Source of the DNA: Wurfbainia villosa
Taxonomy: Eukaryota; Streptophyta; Magnoliopsida; Zingiberales; Zingiberaceae
Assembly (NCBI GenBank): GCA_025175895.1
Contig: CM046004.1
Span: forward strand, 15,611,011-15,675,010
DNA length: 64,000 nucleotides
Direction of reading: 5' to 3'
Shown piece by piece: positions 32,967 through 46,290 of the stretch. Numbering within the stretch: position 1 is the first letter of the stretch; every line of letters begins with the position of its first letter. A model generated the notes under the pieces. That model searched no databases. It had not been told where the DNA came from and saw only the letters and a program-made list of their open reading frames with translations. The translations under genes were made by a program, and so were the position numbers.

Positions 32967-34813
32967 GTTTCTAAGAGCGTGATCGATTCACGCTAAATGA
33001 GTTAGATTGTGTCGACTTTAAATGGATGAATAGTTAACCTAACTATGATAAAGGTGGCACTTTAGGTCATTTCCAAGGTTATGGGTATCTTGGAAATAAG
33101 TTTGATCAAAATCTTAAAGGATTTTAGGATGTACCAATATTATTTAAGAAGTTTGAAAAATTAATCAAATTGACAGAATTTAGGTCTTAGAGTCTTAGTG
33201 TGTCATTTTGAGTTTTTGGCACACTTGGGGGATAAGTGACATTAAAGCAAAATTGGATTTAATTCTAGAAATGATAATTTGGACTTAACACTTAGGTATT
33301 TAATACCTTAGTATTTTATATTTGGCATGCTTTATTTCTCTTGTCATGTTATGACATCATATTTATTTTTATCATATAATATGTCATGATCATGCTTAGG
33401 TTTAAGGTTTAATGTCATGTATATTTAGATTTCATCTTTATGCCATGACAACATGATCATTGGTCATGCTTATTTATGTTATCATTTATGCCATCATCAT
33501 TTATGCATTTAAAGTAATTAAAATTGATTTAAGGACTATGACATGACTTGAAGTCCCATGTATAAGGGAATCAAGTAGTGTTGCCTTAGAAAATGCATAA
33601 GACCTTAGATTAAGATGAACAAAACTCACATCCTACCACATTGACATATGTGTGTATTGATACACCTAAACACATGTGAGATGCTAGGAAATGAGTTAAG
33701 TTCAAGGTGCATAATTTTTGCATCTAGATGAACTCAAACTCACTTTTATACCATGGAGGGATCATTGGGAAAGCTAATGTACAAGTCATGTGCATTGAGT
33801 CAAAAGAACATGATCCAATATAAGGTTTTAAAATTATTTTAAAATCACTTTGAAAAACCCTGGTGCAACCTATCTTTTGATAGAAGTCACCATTGATAGA
33901 GTTGATACAAAGTGAGCTCAAAATAATAAAATTTTTCTCACTTTTGAACATTGTATCTAACTCATTATTTTATGGGTAAATTATTTTGCACCTATTGTAC
34001 TTGGTATAAGTAATGTACGTATGAAGTTTTATTATTTTTCAAATTATGTATATTTACTTATATATTTTCAAAACTCGATTTCTAAAATCTGAAAATTGCA
34101 TCTTGCAGTAATCAGTCGACTGCCATTGTTGGAAATCGACTGGCGTCAACGGTAGTCGACTGGTAACTATCAAGAGTCGATTGCCATGTCTGATTTCGAG
34201 TAAACAAAATTTGTTTAGCCCAATTTTAGCTATGGTAAGGTTCCCTAACCACTCCTAACCCTAGGATATGCTTTGGAAAACATTAAAAAGGGTAAAAATC
34301 CATTGGATATGGATTAGGAGAGTTGTTCAGGGTGTGTATCAATTTAAGGTGAGTGAAAGTTCAAGTTTGAACTTTTAACCTTAATTTTGATGGTTTAGAG
34401 TGCCTATAGGCTTAGGGACTTCCCAAGAATATTGTTGGTGCAATGGTCAAGGGGGAGCAAGCCTTTAGGGGGAGGTTATCCATCTTGGGATGATGAATGT
34501 ATATTCTTCCTTGTAAGGGGGGAGAATGTGAAGAATTTTGAAAAGTTTATAGGAAGCCTCTCTTAAGTGATATGAGACTTATCACTAGGAAGAGTGAAGG
34601 TATCCTATGTGTTTTTGAACCAAGGGAAAGATTGTAAGATCTCATTGGGATATGAGACATTGGCACTCTTGAGGAGAACATTTTTAATGTATGTCAAAAA
34701 GGGGGAGAATTGACATGGGAAAATTATGGGATTACCAATTTGGGAGAATTAGTAAGGAGATTTGAGTTAGGGTTTAGGTCTAACTCAAAGGTGTTTGGTT
34801 TTTGTCAAACATC
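32967..34813 (+). other. Element B non-coding 3' region
   Basis: About 1.85 kb where pol would be expected. No polymerase, integrase or RNase H motif in any frame. Has a few GTCGACTG motifs at 34110-34190 and GGGGGAG purine tracts. Confidence 0.7.
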
Positions 34814-34827
34814 AAAAAGGAAAAGAT

Positions 34828-36415
34828 TGTTGGTGCAATTGACTCAGGTCACGATTGACCAGACTCGAGTTTGACTCGAGTAGTATTTTGATGTTTGACA
34901 TTGATGTTTGACAAATGCTTTGGGGAGATTGTTGGTACAATCGACCCGGGTCATGATTGACCAGACTCGAGTTTGACTCGAGAGGTATTTTGATGGTTTA
35001 CTAGGAATGACCATGTGATAAAGAAAGTTCAAGTCCTGGGTAATTGGCATGGAAAGTCCAAGTGGTACACTTGGCATTTGGGAAAGTCCAAGTCTTGTGT
35101 ACTTGGCATAAAAAGTCCAAGCATGGGTCTTGGCAAGGGAAAGTCCAAGCTTGAGTCTTGGCAAATGGAAAGTCCAACATAGGTTGGCATGGAAAGTCCA
35201 AGGGTGTAGTCTTGGCCACGTAAGTTCAAGAGTGTAGTCTTGGCGGTGAAAGTCCAAGTCATAGGTACTTGGCATTTGTAAAGTCCAAGGGTTAATATTG
35301 GCAGCGTAAAGTCCAAGGGTGGAGTCTTGGTAGCATAAGTCCAATGATTGGTGGCGTAAAGTCTAAGCGTGGTCTTGACAGCGTAAGTCCAATATGTCTT
35401 GGCAGTGTAGACACCATTAGCATGACAATAGACGATGGAAGCACCTGAAGGCTAGCGTATGGATGAATAAGTTATGGATGACTTGGAGGGATCTCATAGG
35501 CGTGAGGCTGATGGAGGTGGCTAGAAGGCTTAGATCTAGGCTAAGGGTAGTCTAGTAAGTATGGGGGCACTATACTTGGGGTTAAACCTCATGGTTGAGG
35601 TTATCAGTTGACTGACATTATGACCGGTTCAACTGATGGAAGTCGACTGCGGATAATGCGATAAAATAGCCTAGCAATCGATTGCTTGATGTAGCAGTCA
35701 AGTGATGTCAGTCGACTGCCATGAATGGCAGTCGATTGTTGGTTCGACCGTGAGCACAGAATGCTTCGTAGTCGACTGGACAATCAGCTACGGGTTGGCA
35801 GTCGACTGATGAGAGTCCCATTGGACTTTTTCCAGCGTTGATCAAACTGTCGTCTCACAACAACTGTGTCATCAGTCGAACTGATTTTTTTGCAGTCTAC
35901 TGCCAGATGGAAATCTAGCCCGATGCAGGTTAAAAGGAGCTGTTCGTGGGAGGTTTCGCTAATGGTTCTTGGGGAGGCTTTTTGAGACATTTTGAAGGCG
36001 AATTGCAAGTGCATTTCAGGTTCCTTCAAGCTGATCCAAGCAAGCACTCAAAATCCTAGTTTGTAAAGTGCTCTTTACATTTCATTCATATTTTGCTTGT
36101 ATTTATTTGTCTTGCTTTTGTAATCATTTGTACGAGGTTTCTCCACTTCCGACATATTGTCAAGAAGGAGTTATTGATTAGTGGTGTGTGTTTGCATCGT
36201 TAAGGCTCGTTCGAGCCCAACCTGTGGAATAGGAACCTTGAGGTTCTGAACCACATTATATCTTCATGTACTTGTGCTTGTGTTGTGTACTTGTTTGTAT
36301 CTTTATTATTTTCGCTGCGTATACTAACATTTTGTAGCAAGCACGATTGAATTCCATCGCACGACGACATCGCTATTCACCCCCCCCCTCTAGCAGGCGC
36401 GCATAGGTCCTAACA
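34828..36415 (+). repeat. Element B 3' LTR
   Basis: 1588 bp, TGTTGGTGCAAT..CCTAACA, with the same internal 5' tandem duplication (second start at 34930), spacer repeats at 35025-35420 and GTCGACTG motifs at 35600-35900. Confidence 0.88.
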
Positions 36416-36420
36416 ACAAG

Positions 36421-38604
36421 GATCTGGAAGTTTAGTGTTGGTCAATTAATTAGTATTTTAAGGAAATATAGAATTTTAAAAATTATGTATAATTACACAC
36501 AACAACAATAAAAAAGTAGTTTTTATAGATTTTAAGAGAATTTTCAAAAATATTTTCAATTTAATTGTCCTTAATATCTCACTCATTCTATGTGTCTCAG
36601 TACAGACAATACATGTTAATCTTACGAGTATTGTGAGATAATTTTCAAATAAGAAGATTGTCTGATTTTGGGTTAGATTCGAGTTTAGCCTTCAACCAAT
36701 TAAATGAACATTTCTAAAGTTAGCTTCCAGATCATGGTGAGGCACAGAAGCCTTCTTAATCAGATCAACGATCACTTAGACAAAGCTAGCTCAAAAAATT
36801 ATACACTTAGTTAATTTAATGAAAAATCCTGATCTAACTAGTTTAGGATGTGGTGAGGTAGCTTCAGTTAGTTCCACTTAGCTAAATACACCAAGTCGGA
36901 TACTCCTTATCCAATCCGAATACATTTGACTAAGTTTTCCTAACATACTAGCATCTCACCGTATCGTGATACTATATTGTCAAGTGTCAATCAAACTTTG
37001 GTCCTATCTAACCGTTCTATGATACTTAATTTAAGACTAATATGAATGAGCATGTCATATTCAATAAATTCAAAAACGTTATTGGTTTCTTATGTAGAAT
37101 TTTATTTGTTTCATAGTTATAGGATACCCTATGATAATTAAGTTTATATATTTTAAGATATTGATTTTTAGTTGACTTAGACTTGTAACTCAAGTTTATG
37201 TTTTTAGTAATTTTTCTTTTCAAAGTGTTAGTTGAATTTTCAAGAGTAAGGTTTAATTTTAAATTATTAATTTGTGTAAAATCAAATGATACTCTATTAT
37301 AATTAATTTTATTAGTTTGATTATCTATTTTTGTATTTTTAATTAGATTTTGAATTTTCCAAATTAGACTTTTTCAAAATAGGATTAGAATTTTTCAAAA
37401 TAGGATTACCATTTTCAAATTAGATTTAGATTTTTTTTAATTAGAATTTTTTAAAATAGGTTTTTTCCAAATAGAATTTTCAAACTAGATTTAAAATTTT
37501 TTAATTCGGAATTATCTTGATTTATCAGATCTAGGATTTGATGGTTCTGATCTAGGTTTTGATTATTCTGATCAAGCCCTATATTAGTTTTAATCTTGAT
37601 TTAATCTATATCTATGTTGACTTGACTAAAAATTTGATAAGTTTTCGATTAATTTTATCAATTGTCAGATTCAATTGATCATTTTCTTCACTAATAATTT
37701 TATTATTTAATATAATTAAATTTGAATTATTTGATTTATTCTTAGTTGAATTAATTGAATTAATATCAAAATCATTATTAATTGAACTAACTCAGATAAA
37801 TTTAATTGAGCATCATTAATAAAATTAGAATTCACATCTAAATTATTTAAATTTTCATGTATTTTAAAAATTAGATTTTCAAAAACTTTAACTTTACTAA
37901 TCTTAGTCGCATCCCCTAATTTTGTAGGTTTTTTTCTTTCTCTCTGAACATCAATTTTTGTAATGACCGAAACGTCTGCACTTGAAGTACATGATGCACT
38001 TCTTGTTCCTTCGAACTCTTGACATTGGTTCCTTCTTTGTCGTCGGTTGTGTCGTTCGAAGCTTGCGAGTAGGATACTTATTTTTTTAATGTCCTCTCTC
38101 CACTTGAAATATGTAATATGAAATTTAAATTTTAAATTCACAAGTGCACCTTTCTCTGAACTCTCCCCTAAGTGTTTGGCATTGCGGAATGCTCCTCGTA
38201 TTTTTCCATTCTCCTATAATATTAGATACACAAAAAAAATACAAGTATACAAACGAATAAGACTTACACTCTTCAATGCCCCTAAAAAGTGTCTTAGATG
38301 ACATTTTTTAGGGTCAAGATTGGCTTGTTACAAGGTAAACCCCGGTAAGACGTGTAGATCTTTGAAAGAGCTTCGATTTGGTAGGTCATGCATTTCGTGA
38401 GTCCACCGGAGTCAAAAGTTATGACCTTTTTATCTCCAAGTGCTCCTCCAATAGCTAATCTAGTTGAAAAGCTTCGATACTTGCATGTACGAATAAAAAC
38501 AATATACCAAGACTTAGTCTTGGATTAGTAGTGCAGGGAAAAATTAACAAAAGAAAAGAAAACAAATGCTCAAGTGGTGGTTACATCGGATCTGAGCGCT
38601 CCCA
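36421..38604 (-). other. Internal region of element C, 5' side
   Basis: AT-rich. Apart from the gag-like remnant at 37716-38141 there is a T-rich tandem stretch (37370-37500) of AATTAGATTTTTT-type units. No pol. Confidence 0.55.
37716..38141 (-). pseudogene. Element C gag-like open frame
   Basis: 142-codon minus-strand frame: ISILLASFERHNRRQRRNQCQEFEG then a serine/threonine stretch and lysine-rich KLGDATKISKVK, ending in a repetitive isoleucine/leucine run. It lies where gag should be downstream of the element C PBS. I do not recognise a domain; structural protein of a non-autonomous element is the best guess. Confidence 0.35.
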
Positions 38605-38615
38605 CTCTGATACCA
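38605..38615 (-). promoter_or_regulatory. Element C primer-binding site (tRNA-iMet)
   Basis: TGGTATCAGAG on the minus strand, two bases from the LTR end CCAACA (38618). Confidence 0.88.
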
Positions 38616-38617
38616 AT

Positions 38618-39833
38618 TGTTGGATCGAAAAGTACGCTAGAAGTGAATAGTGTATTTAAGACTTTTCTTTCCTTTTATTTAAAACACGTAAAATCAAAGT
38701 AAGACACAATGAAAAATATAAAAGATAAAACACAATAGAATTTTTTACTTAGTTCACAGTCTAATGACTGCTAGTCCAAGGCTTGTGATTCTTGATCGCT
38801 TTCGATAAGCTCACTAAGAGATCTCTTCCTCATTGGAGATAAGAGAGATGATGCTTACAAAAAGTAAAGAAGACGGTAACAATCTTACCGCTCCCTTTGG
38901 AAATTAAGTACACACAAAAAAAACAACAGCTATAGGACACCAACAAAAATAACTAAATAAAGAAGCACGGTCGGAGTTGTAGCGTTGTAGCATGAAGGAT
39001 CGTTGTTTGTGAAGTTTTGAGAGCAAGAGCACTTGAATGAAAATTCATTGTTAGGGTTTGTGTCCAACCCCATTTTTATAGATTAACCGTCTTGATTTGG
39101 TCCAAATCTAGATCCTACTTATCTGCAATCTCTATCTTGATGTGACAATTAGCTTTTAACCGAACCTATTCACCTCAGTCGACTGGGCTTTTTACCAATC
39201 GATTGAGTTGTATTCCAATCGACTGATTCTTGAGTTTCCTTTTCTTGAATTCCCATCCAGTCACCTGCATCACAAAATTAGCACAATGTATATAACATTT
39301 GTAATCATGACAGTCTTTGACCGTCTAATCTCGACTTCGGTCTTCCCTCGGAACCCTTGGTCAGATCGACACCTAAGGTTGTCCTCGTACCGAAGATGCA
39401 ACCTTACCACTCCACACAAGGTTTTTGCCTTTGTCAAACCCCTGGTCCTCTGATTTGTTTGAACTTTCCTGTTTAGCTTCTAATCTTTAAACCATCACAA
39501 CTTTTTTTTGGTTTCTAGACTCTTCTGACCCATCACAAATCCCTCACTTGGTGTCTTTGGCCATCCTGGCTTCTTTCTGATGTTCAGTCCCCGTTGACCC
39601 ATTACGAATCCTTCACCTGATATCTTCGATCACCATAGTTTCTTTCTGATGTCCATACTCCGCTGACCCACCACGAATCTTTCACTTGATGTCTTCGATC
39701 TGGCTAAGACTTCCTTGCCTAGTCCTACTAGGACTTCTTACCTATTAAGTCCTACAAACTTAACACACCATATCAAACCAAACAATTATATATTGTCAAA
39801 CATTGAAACCCTAGAGGTTGATTGCACCAATAA
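38618..39833 (-). repeat. Element C 5' LTR
   Basis: 1216 bp; pairs with 27658-28917. Lacks about 20 bases near its left end (the GGGGGT word) and is clearly diverged from its partner, so element C is older than the Gypsy copy. Confidence 0.8.
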
Positions 39834-39838
39834 AAAGG

Positions 39839-40030
39839 TATAGAGATATCTAAGTCTTGAATCTATTTGTCATTATTTGCTAAAATTATATCAAATACTC
39901 AATTTGACACAATGACATGTCAACTCCCTCGAGTGTACCACAATCCCAACTTGACACACTATTGACTCTAACTTAATTGTGTCAATTATGATCAACTTTC
40001 AACCAATTATTTCTATTGGCACATCGTAAA
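39839..40030 (-). other. Element A internal DNA between nested insertions
   Basis: A 0.2-kb piece of element A, continuing in 51433. No coding. Confidence 0.55.
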
Positions 40031-40577
40031 TGTTGGGTTACAGTCGACGTGTAGATGTGCTTTAGTCGTTTCATAAACGAACGCAGTGGAATAAAATATA
40101 ATAATTTCCTAAATTATTACAACACACACATCCACACATGCAAGATTACAACACATGCGAACATATCCGCCAAATAAAATTTTACATTAAATTAAGAATA
40201 AAATCAATTTTATCATAGGTATACCTTTCGGATAATGTTGAGCTGGAAGGGCATCAACCGTATGATGCTCGCGGAGCTTCATCTCTACTTGTGTCCACAT
40301 CGAATCTTCAGAGGGATGACTTCTCTAAGCCACGAGTTTAACCTTCTCTTCGCTACTAGACAAAGTAAGAAGGTCGGGTGATTGGAGAGCAAGAAAACCG
40401 GGCCAACAAAATAGGAAACAACTATTGTTTCCTTGGTGGTCGGTGACAAGCTCCAAAACCCAACTCTCCTAGGTTTGGCCAAGGGAAAAGGAAAAAACTT
40501 TTGTTCCAAGCCTTAGCCGAAGTTTCCCACTCCCTTGGGGAGGATTTGGCCGGACCTAAAGCAATAGATGGAAATAC
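40031..40577 (-). mobile_element. Copia-type solo LTR D, left part (rest at 49960-51432)
   Basis: Starts TGTTGGGTTACAG; ends ..CATAACA at 51432. Preceded by GTAAA (40026-40030) and followed by CTAAA (51433-51437), a 5-bp duplication with one mismatch. With the inserted Copia removed it is about 2.0 kb and aligns along its length with the inner Copia LTRs (same GGATGACTTC, ACATCATGATCC, CATCACAATGTCTCC words). No internal region: a solo LTR. Confidence 0.75.
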
Positions 40578-42734
40578 TGTTGGGTTTCCGGCACCGCGGC
40601 GAGTACGTGTTCGAACATGTTTCGTAAACATATACGCAGCGGAAGAAATAAAAAGTAATAAATCTAATTTATTACAACACACACACCACACGCATGCATA
40701 GTACAATATGTGTAGACATAATCGTAGTTTCAAATTTTGCAATAAAAGGAAATTACTCTACGTATACCTGACGTATCATGAGTAGCGGGAAAGGCATCAA
40801 CCGGAGCAACTCTCGCTAGAATCGCCTCTATCCGTATCCACGCCGAGTATCGTCGGGATGACTTCACAAAACCACGAGCCTCATATTCGTATGAGTCACT
40901 AGCCTCGTGTCGAAGACAATGTGATCGAGAGAAGATCACAATCCGAATCAAGATTCGGATTCAAAAATGAGTCCCCAAAACTCACTTCTCCGGAAAGGTA
41001 TTCGTCAACCGTTTGATGAATCCTTCATCCTCCACCTATGAGGATTACTGGAGATTGAATCCCCGACAAGGTAGCCGCTGTCGAAGCTCCAAACGTCATC
41101 CAAATGATGCTCCGACATGAAGGAAACAAGCTGTCCAGAAAACTAGACAGCTTGGTGGAGGATGTTGCGTCGGCCAAAGACGATGGTCGACCAACCCTTG
41201 GTTGACGGAACCAAGGTGAGTTGTCGGAGGGTCACTGGAGGAGTAGTTCAGTTGGTGGACGCCGACGGTAAGAAGAGAGGGAGAGGGTGGCTAGGTTTTC
41301 CAACACACAAAGTTTTTCACGAAAAACCCTTAAGCCATGTTTTTATAGAGAACACATTCTCCTAATGGTTATTGGTTCATAACCAAAACCCGTTAACCCG
41401 CTCTAATAACTTAAGTTAAAATAAACCAAACTGAGTTGGTCTATTTTAAGTTAAAATGAACCGAACCAACTTTGGTTCATTCGTTTAAAACAAACCAAAC
41501 CCCTTTGGTTTATTCTTTACCATTAGATTAGAACCAAACCAATTTGGTTCATCCATCATGTATTCATAAGACACGGCCCATCCACGCTTCCATTACGACT
41601 GAAACGATTTCATGCTCGATCCTTGTTTGGTCCAACCAAATCTAGTTTCTCTCGGTCTGAGAATCTTATTCTCAAACTCATTTTAAATCCTTCGGATTAC
41701 GCTCGTTGTGCGTGTGACCAAATAGGTTCTCGGTTTATGTTGGCCGTCTATAATTAACCATTAATTATAGAATGATAATGAGTGACAACTAGTAGTACAT
41801 CATGATCCTCAATTAACCGAAAGATCAACGATTGATCCAGAACTATTTTTGAAACCCTTCAGCAGCTACAATGAATCGTGCCCCGTTCCCTTCATGCATC
41901 TTATATCCACTTGGTTCAGGACATGGTCTATAGTATCAGTCCCCACTAGGTTGACTACGTCACACCTAGCCCAAGTATCATTTCCTCGTCCTATAGATTC
42001 TAGTTACTACACATGTATCCAAGAGTATCTTACTCTAAACATGTAATGCTTTGGCCAAAGACTTTAGTAACAATCCGACGAGAGACCATGGATATACATC
42101 TCCTTGCAAGGAGTGGTGAATCCTTTATAGGCTATTCAAACACCTTCGATCACTTCGACTTATGCCCAATCATCCCGGGTCCACATCTCCTCAGAGATGC
42201 TTACTTAAGATGTCAAAGCATAAGTCTTCATGACCAAGATGACTTGAATACCGCAAGTTAAAGGAACATCGCACTTAAGTTGCAGTAAGAACTTCATTGA
42301 CATATCTATTTATGCAGAGAACCATATGAAGTTTTACAGCTGGTCACACCAATGAACTAGTTACCATAACTAGTATCCACGATTAACTCCGGACATCACA
42401 ATGTCTCCAGCCAGTGAGAATCAGCTGCTTGGATACACCAAGGAGTATACCTCGTGCTAGTCTCGACAGAATTGATGGTGTTCAAATCCATCAATTCATC
42501 GACTAGGGATAACTCCGATACATCACAATTACACATGTAAAAATACTCACTAGTTGTGATCCAATCACAAATTCTCTCATGTTGTGAATCGTATCGTGAA
42601 CATTCAGTAAATGAGTTTAAGATGAAATCAAATACATGAAAACATGTATACTCAAATAGTGAATCTTCATTTATCATATAAATGGTTCAAACATAAGGCG
42701 ATTGCCTTAGGACATCTCTCATATATTACTAACA
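40578..42734 (-). repeat. Copia 3' LTR
   Basis: 2157 bp, TGTTGGG..CTAACA, aligned along its length with 47764-49959. Unusually long LTR with repeated GGTTCATTCG / TTGGTTTATTC words. Confidence 0.88.
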
Positions 42735-42754
42735 AACTCCCACTTGGCCTAATG

Positions 42755-45700
42755 TCAATCGCTACGGTATCCAATACCATAAGCTCTAACATGACCCTCA
42801 AACTTACTTTGAGGTAATGTCTTAGTTAAAGGATCTGCTAAGTTTTTTTAGTGGAAATCTTCTCGATTTGTATTTCCTTCCTACTTATGATTTCTCTGAT
42901 TAAATGATAGTGGCGAAGCACATGTTTAGATCGTTGATGAGACCTTGGCTCTTTCGCCTATGCAATTGCTCCATTGTTGTCACAGTAAACCGGTATTGCT
43001 TCAACAATGGCTGGAATCACACCAAGTTCATAAATGAACTTCTTGATCCAAACCGCTTCTTTTACTGCTTCCAAAGCTGCAATGTATTCTGCCTCTGTGG
43101 TAGAATCTGCTACAGTGTCTTATTTGGAACTTTTCCAACTCACTGCACCCCCATTCAAGGTGAACACGTGCCCAGACTGAGACCTGGAATCATCCTTGTA
43201 TGTCTAGAAGCTAGCATCCATATACCCGCGTATCACCATATCTCCTTCTCCATATATTAGAAATACATCATTAATTCTTCTTAAGTACTTAAGGATCATC
43301 TTAACAACCTCCCAATGATCCATTCTTGGATCAGACTGGTATCTTCTCGTGACACTCAGAGCATACGATACATCAAGCCTCGTACATAACATAGCATACA
43401 TGATAGATCCTATTGCGAATGCATAGGGAATCTTACTCATGCAAATCCTCTCGTCTTCTGTGCACGGACACATAGACTTCGAAAGGTGTATCCCATGCCT
43501 GATGGGTAGGAAATCTTTCTTGGATTCTGACATGCTAAACTTCTTTAACACTCGGTTTATATATGTAGACTGCGAAAGACCAAACAACTATTTCGATCTA
43601 TCTCTATAGATATTAATCCCGAGGATGTAGGTTGCTTCTCCCAGGTCTTTCATGGAGAATGTCTTGGACTACTAAATTTTAATTGACTGTAAGACAAAAA
43701 TATCGTTTCCTATAAGTAATATGTCATCGACATACAATACTAGAAACATGACTTCACTCCCACTAACCTTCTTGTACACACAAGGTTCGTCCGAATTTTG
43801 TGAGAAATCAAACATTTTGATTGTCTCATCAAAACGGATATTCCAGCTCTTGGATGCTTGCTTCAGTCCATATATGGATCGTCGCAATTTACATACCTTA
43901 GTTTTATCAACCGATGTGAAACCCTCAGACTGTATCATATACACGTCCTCGAGTAGGTTTCCATTAAGGAAAGCTATTTTCACATCCATCTGTCATATCT
44001 CATAATCATAATGAGTCGCTATGGCCAGGAGCATCCGAATGGATTTAAGCATAGCAACAGGCGAATAGGTTTTGTCATAATCAACACCTTATTTTTGACG
44101 ATATCCTTTGGTCACCAATCTAGCCTTATAAGTAATCACATTACCATCCATGTCAGTTTTCTTCTTGAAAACCCGCTTGCACCCTATAGGCTTTATGCCT
44201 TCAGGTGGGTCAATCAAGTTCCAAACTTAGTTTTCATACATGGAATCCATTTCCGACTTCATGGCGTCAAGCCACTTATCCCTTTCTGAACTTTTCAGAA
44301 CTTCTTCATAACTGGTAGGCTCCTCATCATCAATGAGTAACACGTCGTTCGATTCACTTACGAGAAATTCATATCTCTCAGGAATGTTGCGTGTTCTACC
44401 AGATCTACGAAGATGTGGTGTCTCAATAGGTCCAGTCGATGGCTCATCACTATGAGTTATCGGCTGTGGTGCTTCACCAGGTATCTCATCAATGTCTATT
44501 TGAGTCTCTCGAGCCTCCTCGAGCTCAACGACACTCTCACTGTTTTCTTGCAAGAGAAACTCTTTTTCTAGAAACACAGCATGCCTTGAAACAAACACCA
44601 TTTGCTCTACATGATGATAGAATTGGTAACCCTTTGTTTCCTTAGGGTATCCAATAAATATACATTTATCAGACTTAGCATTCAATTTTTCTGATATAGT
44701 CCGCTTCACATAAGCAGGACAACCTCATATCTTCAAGTAAGATACATGAGATTTCTTACTATTTCATATTTCATATGGAGTAGTAGAGACTACCTTGGTT
44801 GGCATTCTGTTTAACAAGTAAACAGTTGTCTGAAGTGCATAGCCCCAAAAGGACTTGGGAAGATTCGCATGATTCATCATTGACCTGACCATGTCCAACA
44901 AGGTCCGGTTACGCCTCTCAGATACTCCATTATACTGCGATGTATATGGCGGAGTCCATTGAGACAATATACCATTGTTTCTTAGATAATCTAGAAACTC
45001 TTGACTTAAGTAGTCACCACCTCGATCCGATCGAAGTATTTTAATACTCTTGTCATGTTGTTTCTCTACTTCATTTCTGAATTCTTTGAACCTTTCAAAG
45101 GCTTCAGACTTGTGTTTCATCAGGAACACATACCCAAACCGTAAGTGTTCATCGGTGAAGGTAATGAAGTAGCTATAGCCTCCTAAAGCTTGAGTTGACA
45201 TAGGTCCACATACATCAGTATGTATTAGACCTAGCAACTCTTCCACTCGTTCACCTTTTCTTGTAAAAGGTAACTTAGTCATCTTACCTTTTAAGCATGA
45301 TTCGCATGTATCGTATGAATCCAATTCAAACGATTCCAGAATTCCACATCGGTATAATTCGGGCATGCGTTTCTTGCTTGCATGGCCAAGACAACAATGG
45401 CACATATAGGAGTCTAATTGATTATCCTTTCGAGCACGCTTGTTGCTCGCTTTGATATTGAAAATGTTACTAGATATGTCCAATGTATAAATACCATTGC
45501 TTAAAGTTCCAGTCTCATAAAGAACGTCATTCAAAGTTATGTAACAACAATTGTTACTAAAAGTTAAATGGTATTTATTTCTATTTAAACAAGAAATAGA
45601 AATGATGTTCTTTATCAACGAAGTAATATAAAAGCAATTGTCCAGTTCTAAGACAAGTCTTGTAGGGAGTTTCAATAAATACGTTTCAATGGCGAGTGCA

Positions 45701-45840
45701 GCAACCTTTGCTTCATTCCTAACACGTAAATTTGACTCTCTCTTGACGAGTCTTCTTCTATTCCTTAGCCCATATATGTCATTACATATATGTGAGCCAC
45801 ACCCAGTATCCAATACCCAAGTGTCTTAGGAAATAGAATG
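42755..45840 (-). pseudogene. Copia pol polyprotein remnant
   Basis: Order on the minus strand: protease (LDTGCGSHIC, about 45813), GAG-pre-integrase (CHCCLGHASKKRM), integrase core (HTDVCGPMSTQALGG, LRSDRGGDYLS, SERRNRTLLDMVRSMM), linker, reverse transcriptase (MDVKIAFLNG; YVDDILLIGND at 43734), RNase H (TTEAEYIAA and ADPLTK regions, about 43100-42770). The 44764-45813 block alone is open for 349 codons. Most blocks stay in one frame and are separated only by stops: TGG>TGA at EIW (44761), at the next W about 15 codons on, and at YEIWQ (43990); CAA>TAA at YENQ (about 44228) and RQKQG; CAG>TAG at ASFQ (about 43201). The last part has shifted frame relative to the rest, so at least one indel exists. 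Confidence 0.9.
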
Positions 45841-46290
45841 ACAATCAATAACGAAGATATTTGAAAAAGATGGGGCATCTGATGTCTTATTCTTCTTCAC
45901 GGACTCAAGATAAATCTTGCAGTTTTTTCGCCAATGACCCTCCTTGCTATAATGATGGCAAGTGTCCTTTTGAGCTAGTTCTGCCTTTTAGCCTTTTTCT
46001 TCTTCCCCTTATACTGTTTCTTTGACTTCCTCTTAGAACCTTTCTTCGAGGAATCAACAAACAACACCGTCCCCTGCTCATGCTTCACAGAAGGCTCCAG
46101 AGTCTTCAGCATGTTGAGCAGTACCACAGATGAACCTTCTTGCATATCAGAGGTGAAGAGGAGCTTAGAGACTTCGAACCTTTCGAATCTCACTTGCTCA
46201 TCAAACAACTCATAAAGATGAAGGACTATGGTATGAGCATTCATATGCTCATGCTACTTCCATAGCTCGGGTTCCATCATGGCTAACATG
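45841..46290 (-). pseudogene. Copia gag C-terminal remnant with damaged zinc knuckle
   Basis: Minus frame 46244-45975 (MNAHTIVLHLYELF, then a lysine-rich GSKRKSKKQYKGKKKKAK stretch) leads, after a frame change, to a CCHC knuckle in which the second cysteine is tyrosine (CHHYSKEGHWRKNC, about 45966-45925). Gag proteins of Copia elements bind RNA through this knuckle. Confidence 0.75.

Larger units (their letters stand above)
29613..36415 (+). mobile_element. Gag-only LTR retrotransposon B (TR-GAG type), 6.8 kb
   Basis: Plus-strand element with both LTRs (29613-31236, 34828-36415), PBS, gag remnant, non-coding 3' region and polypurine tract (AAAAAGGAAAAGAT, 34814-34827), but no protease, integrase or reverse transcriptase. 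It must have moved with enzymes from elsewhere. iMet priming and the zinc-knuckle gag resemble Copia elements (inference). Confidence 0.88.
27658..39833 (-). mobile_element. Large non-autonomous LTR element C (interrupted by element B)
   Basis: LTRs at 27658-28917 and 38618-39833, PBS at 38605-38615, internal DNA in two parts (28918-29607 and 36416-38604) around the nested element B. Without B it is about 5.4 kb. No pol domain; one gag-like remnant at 37716-38141. The outer ends read TGTTGG on the left but TTATTGG (minus) on the right instead of TG, so the right end has decayed. Confidence 0.78.
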
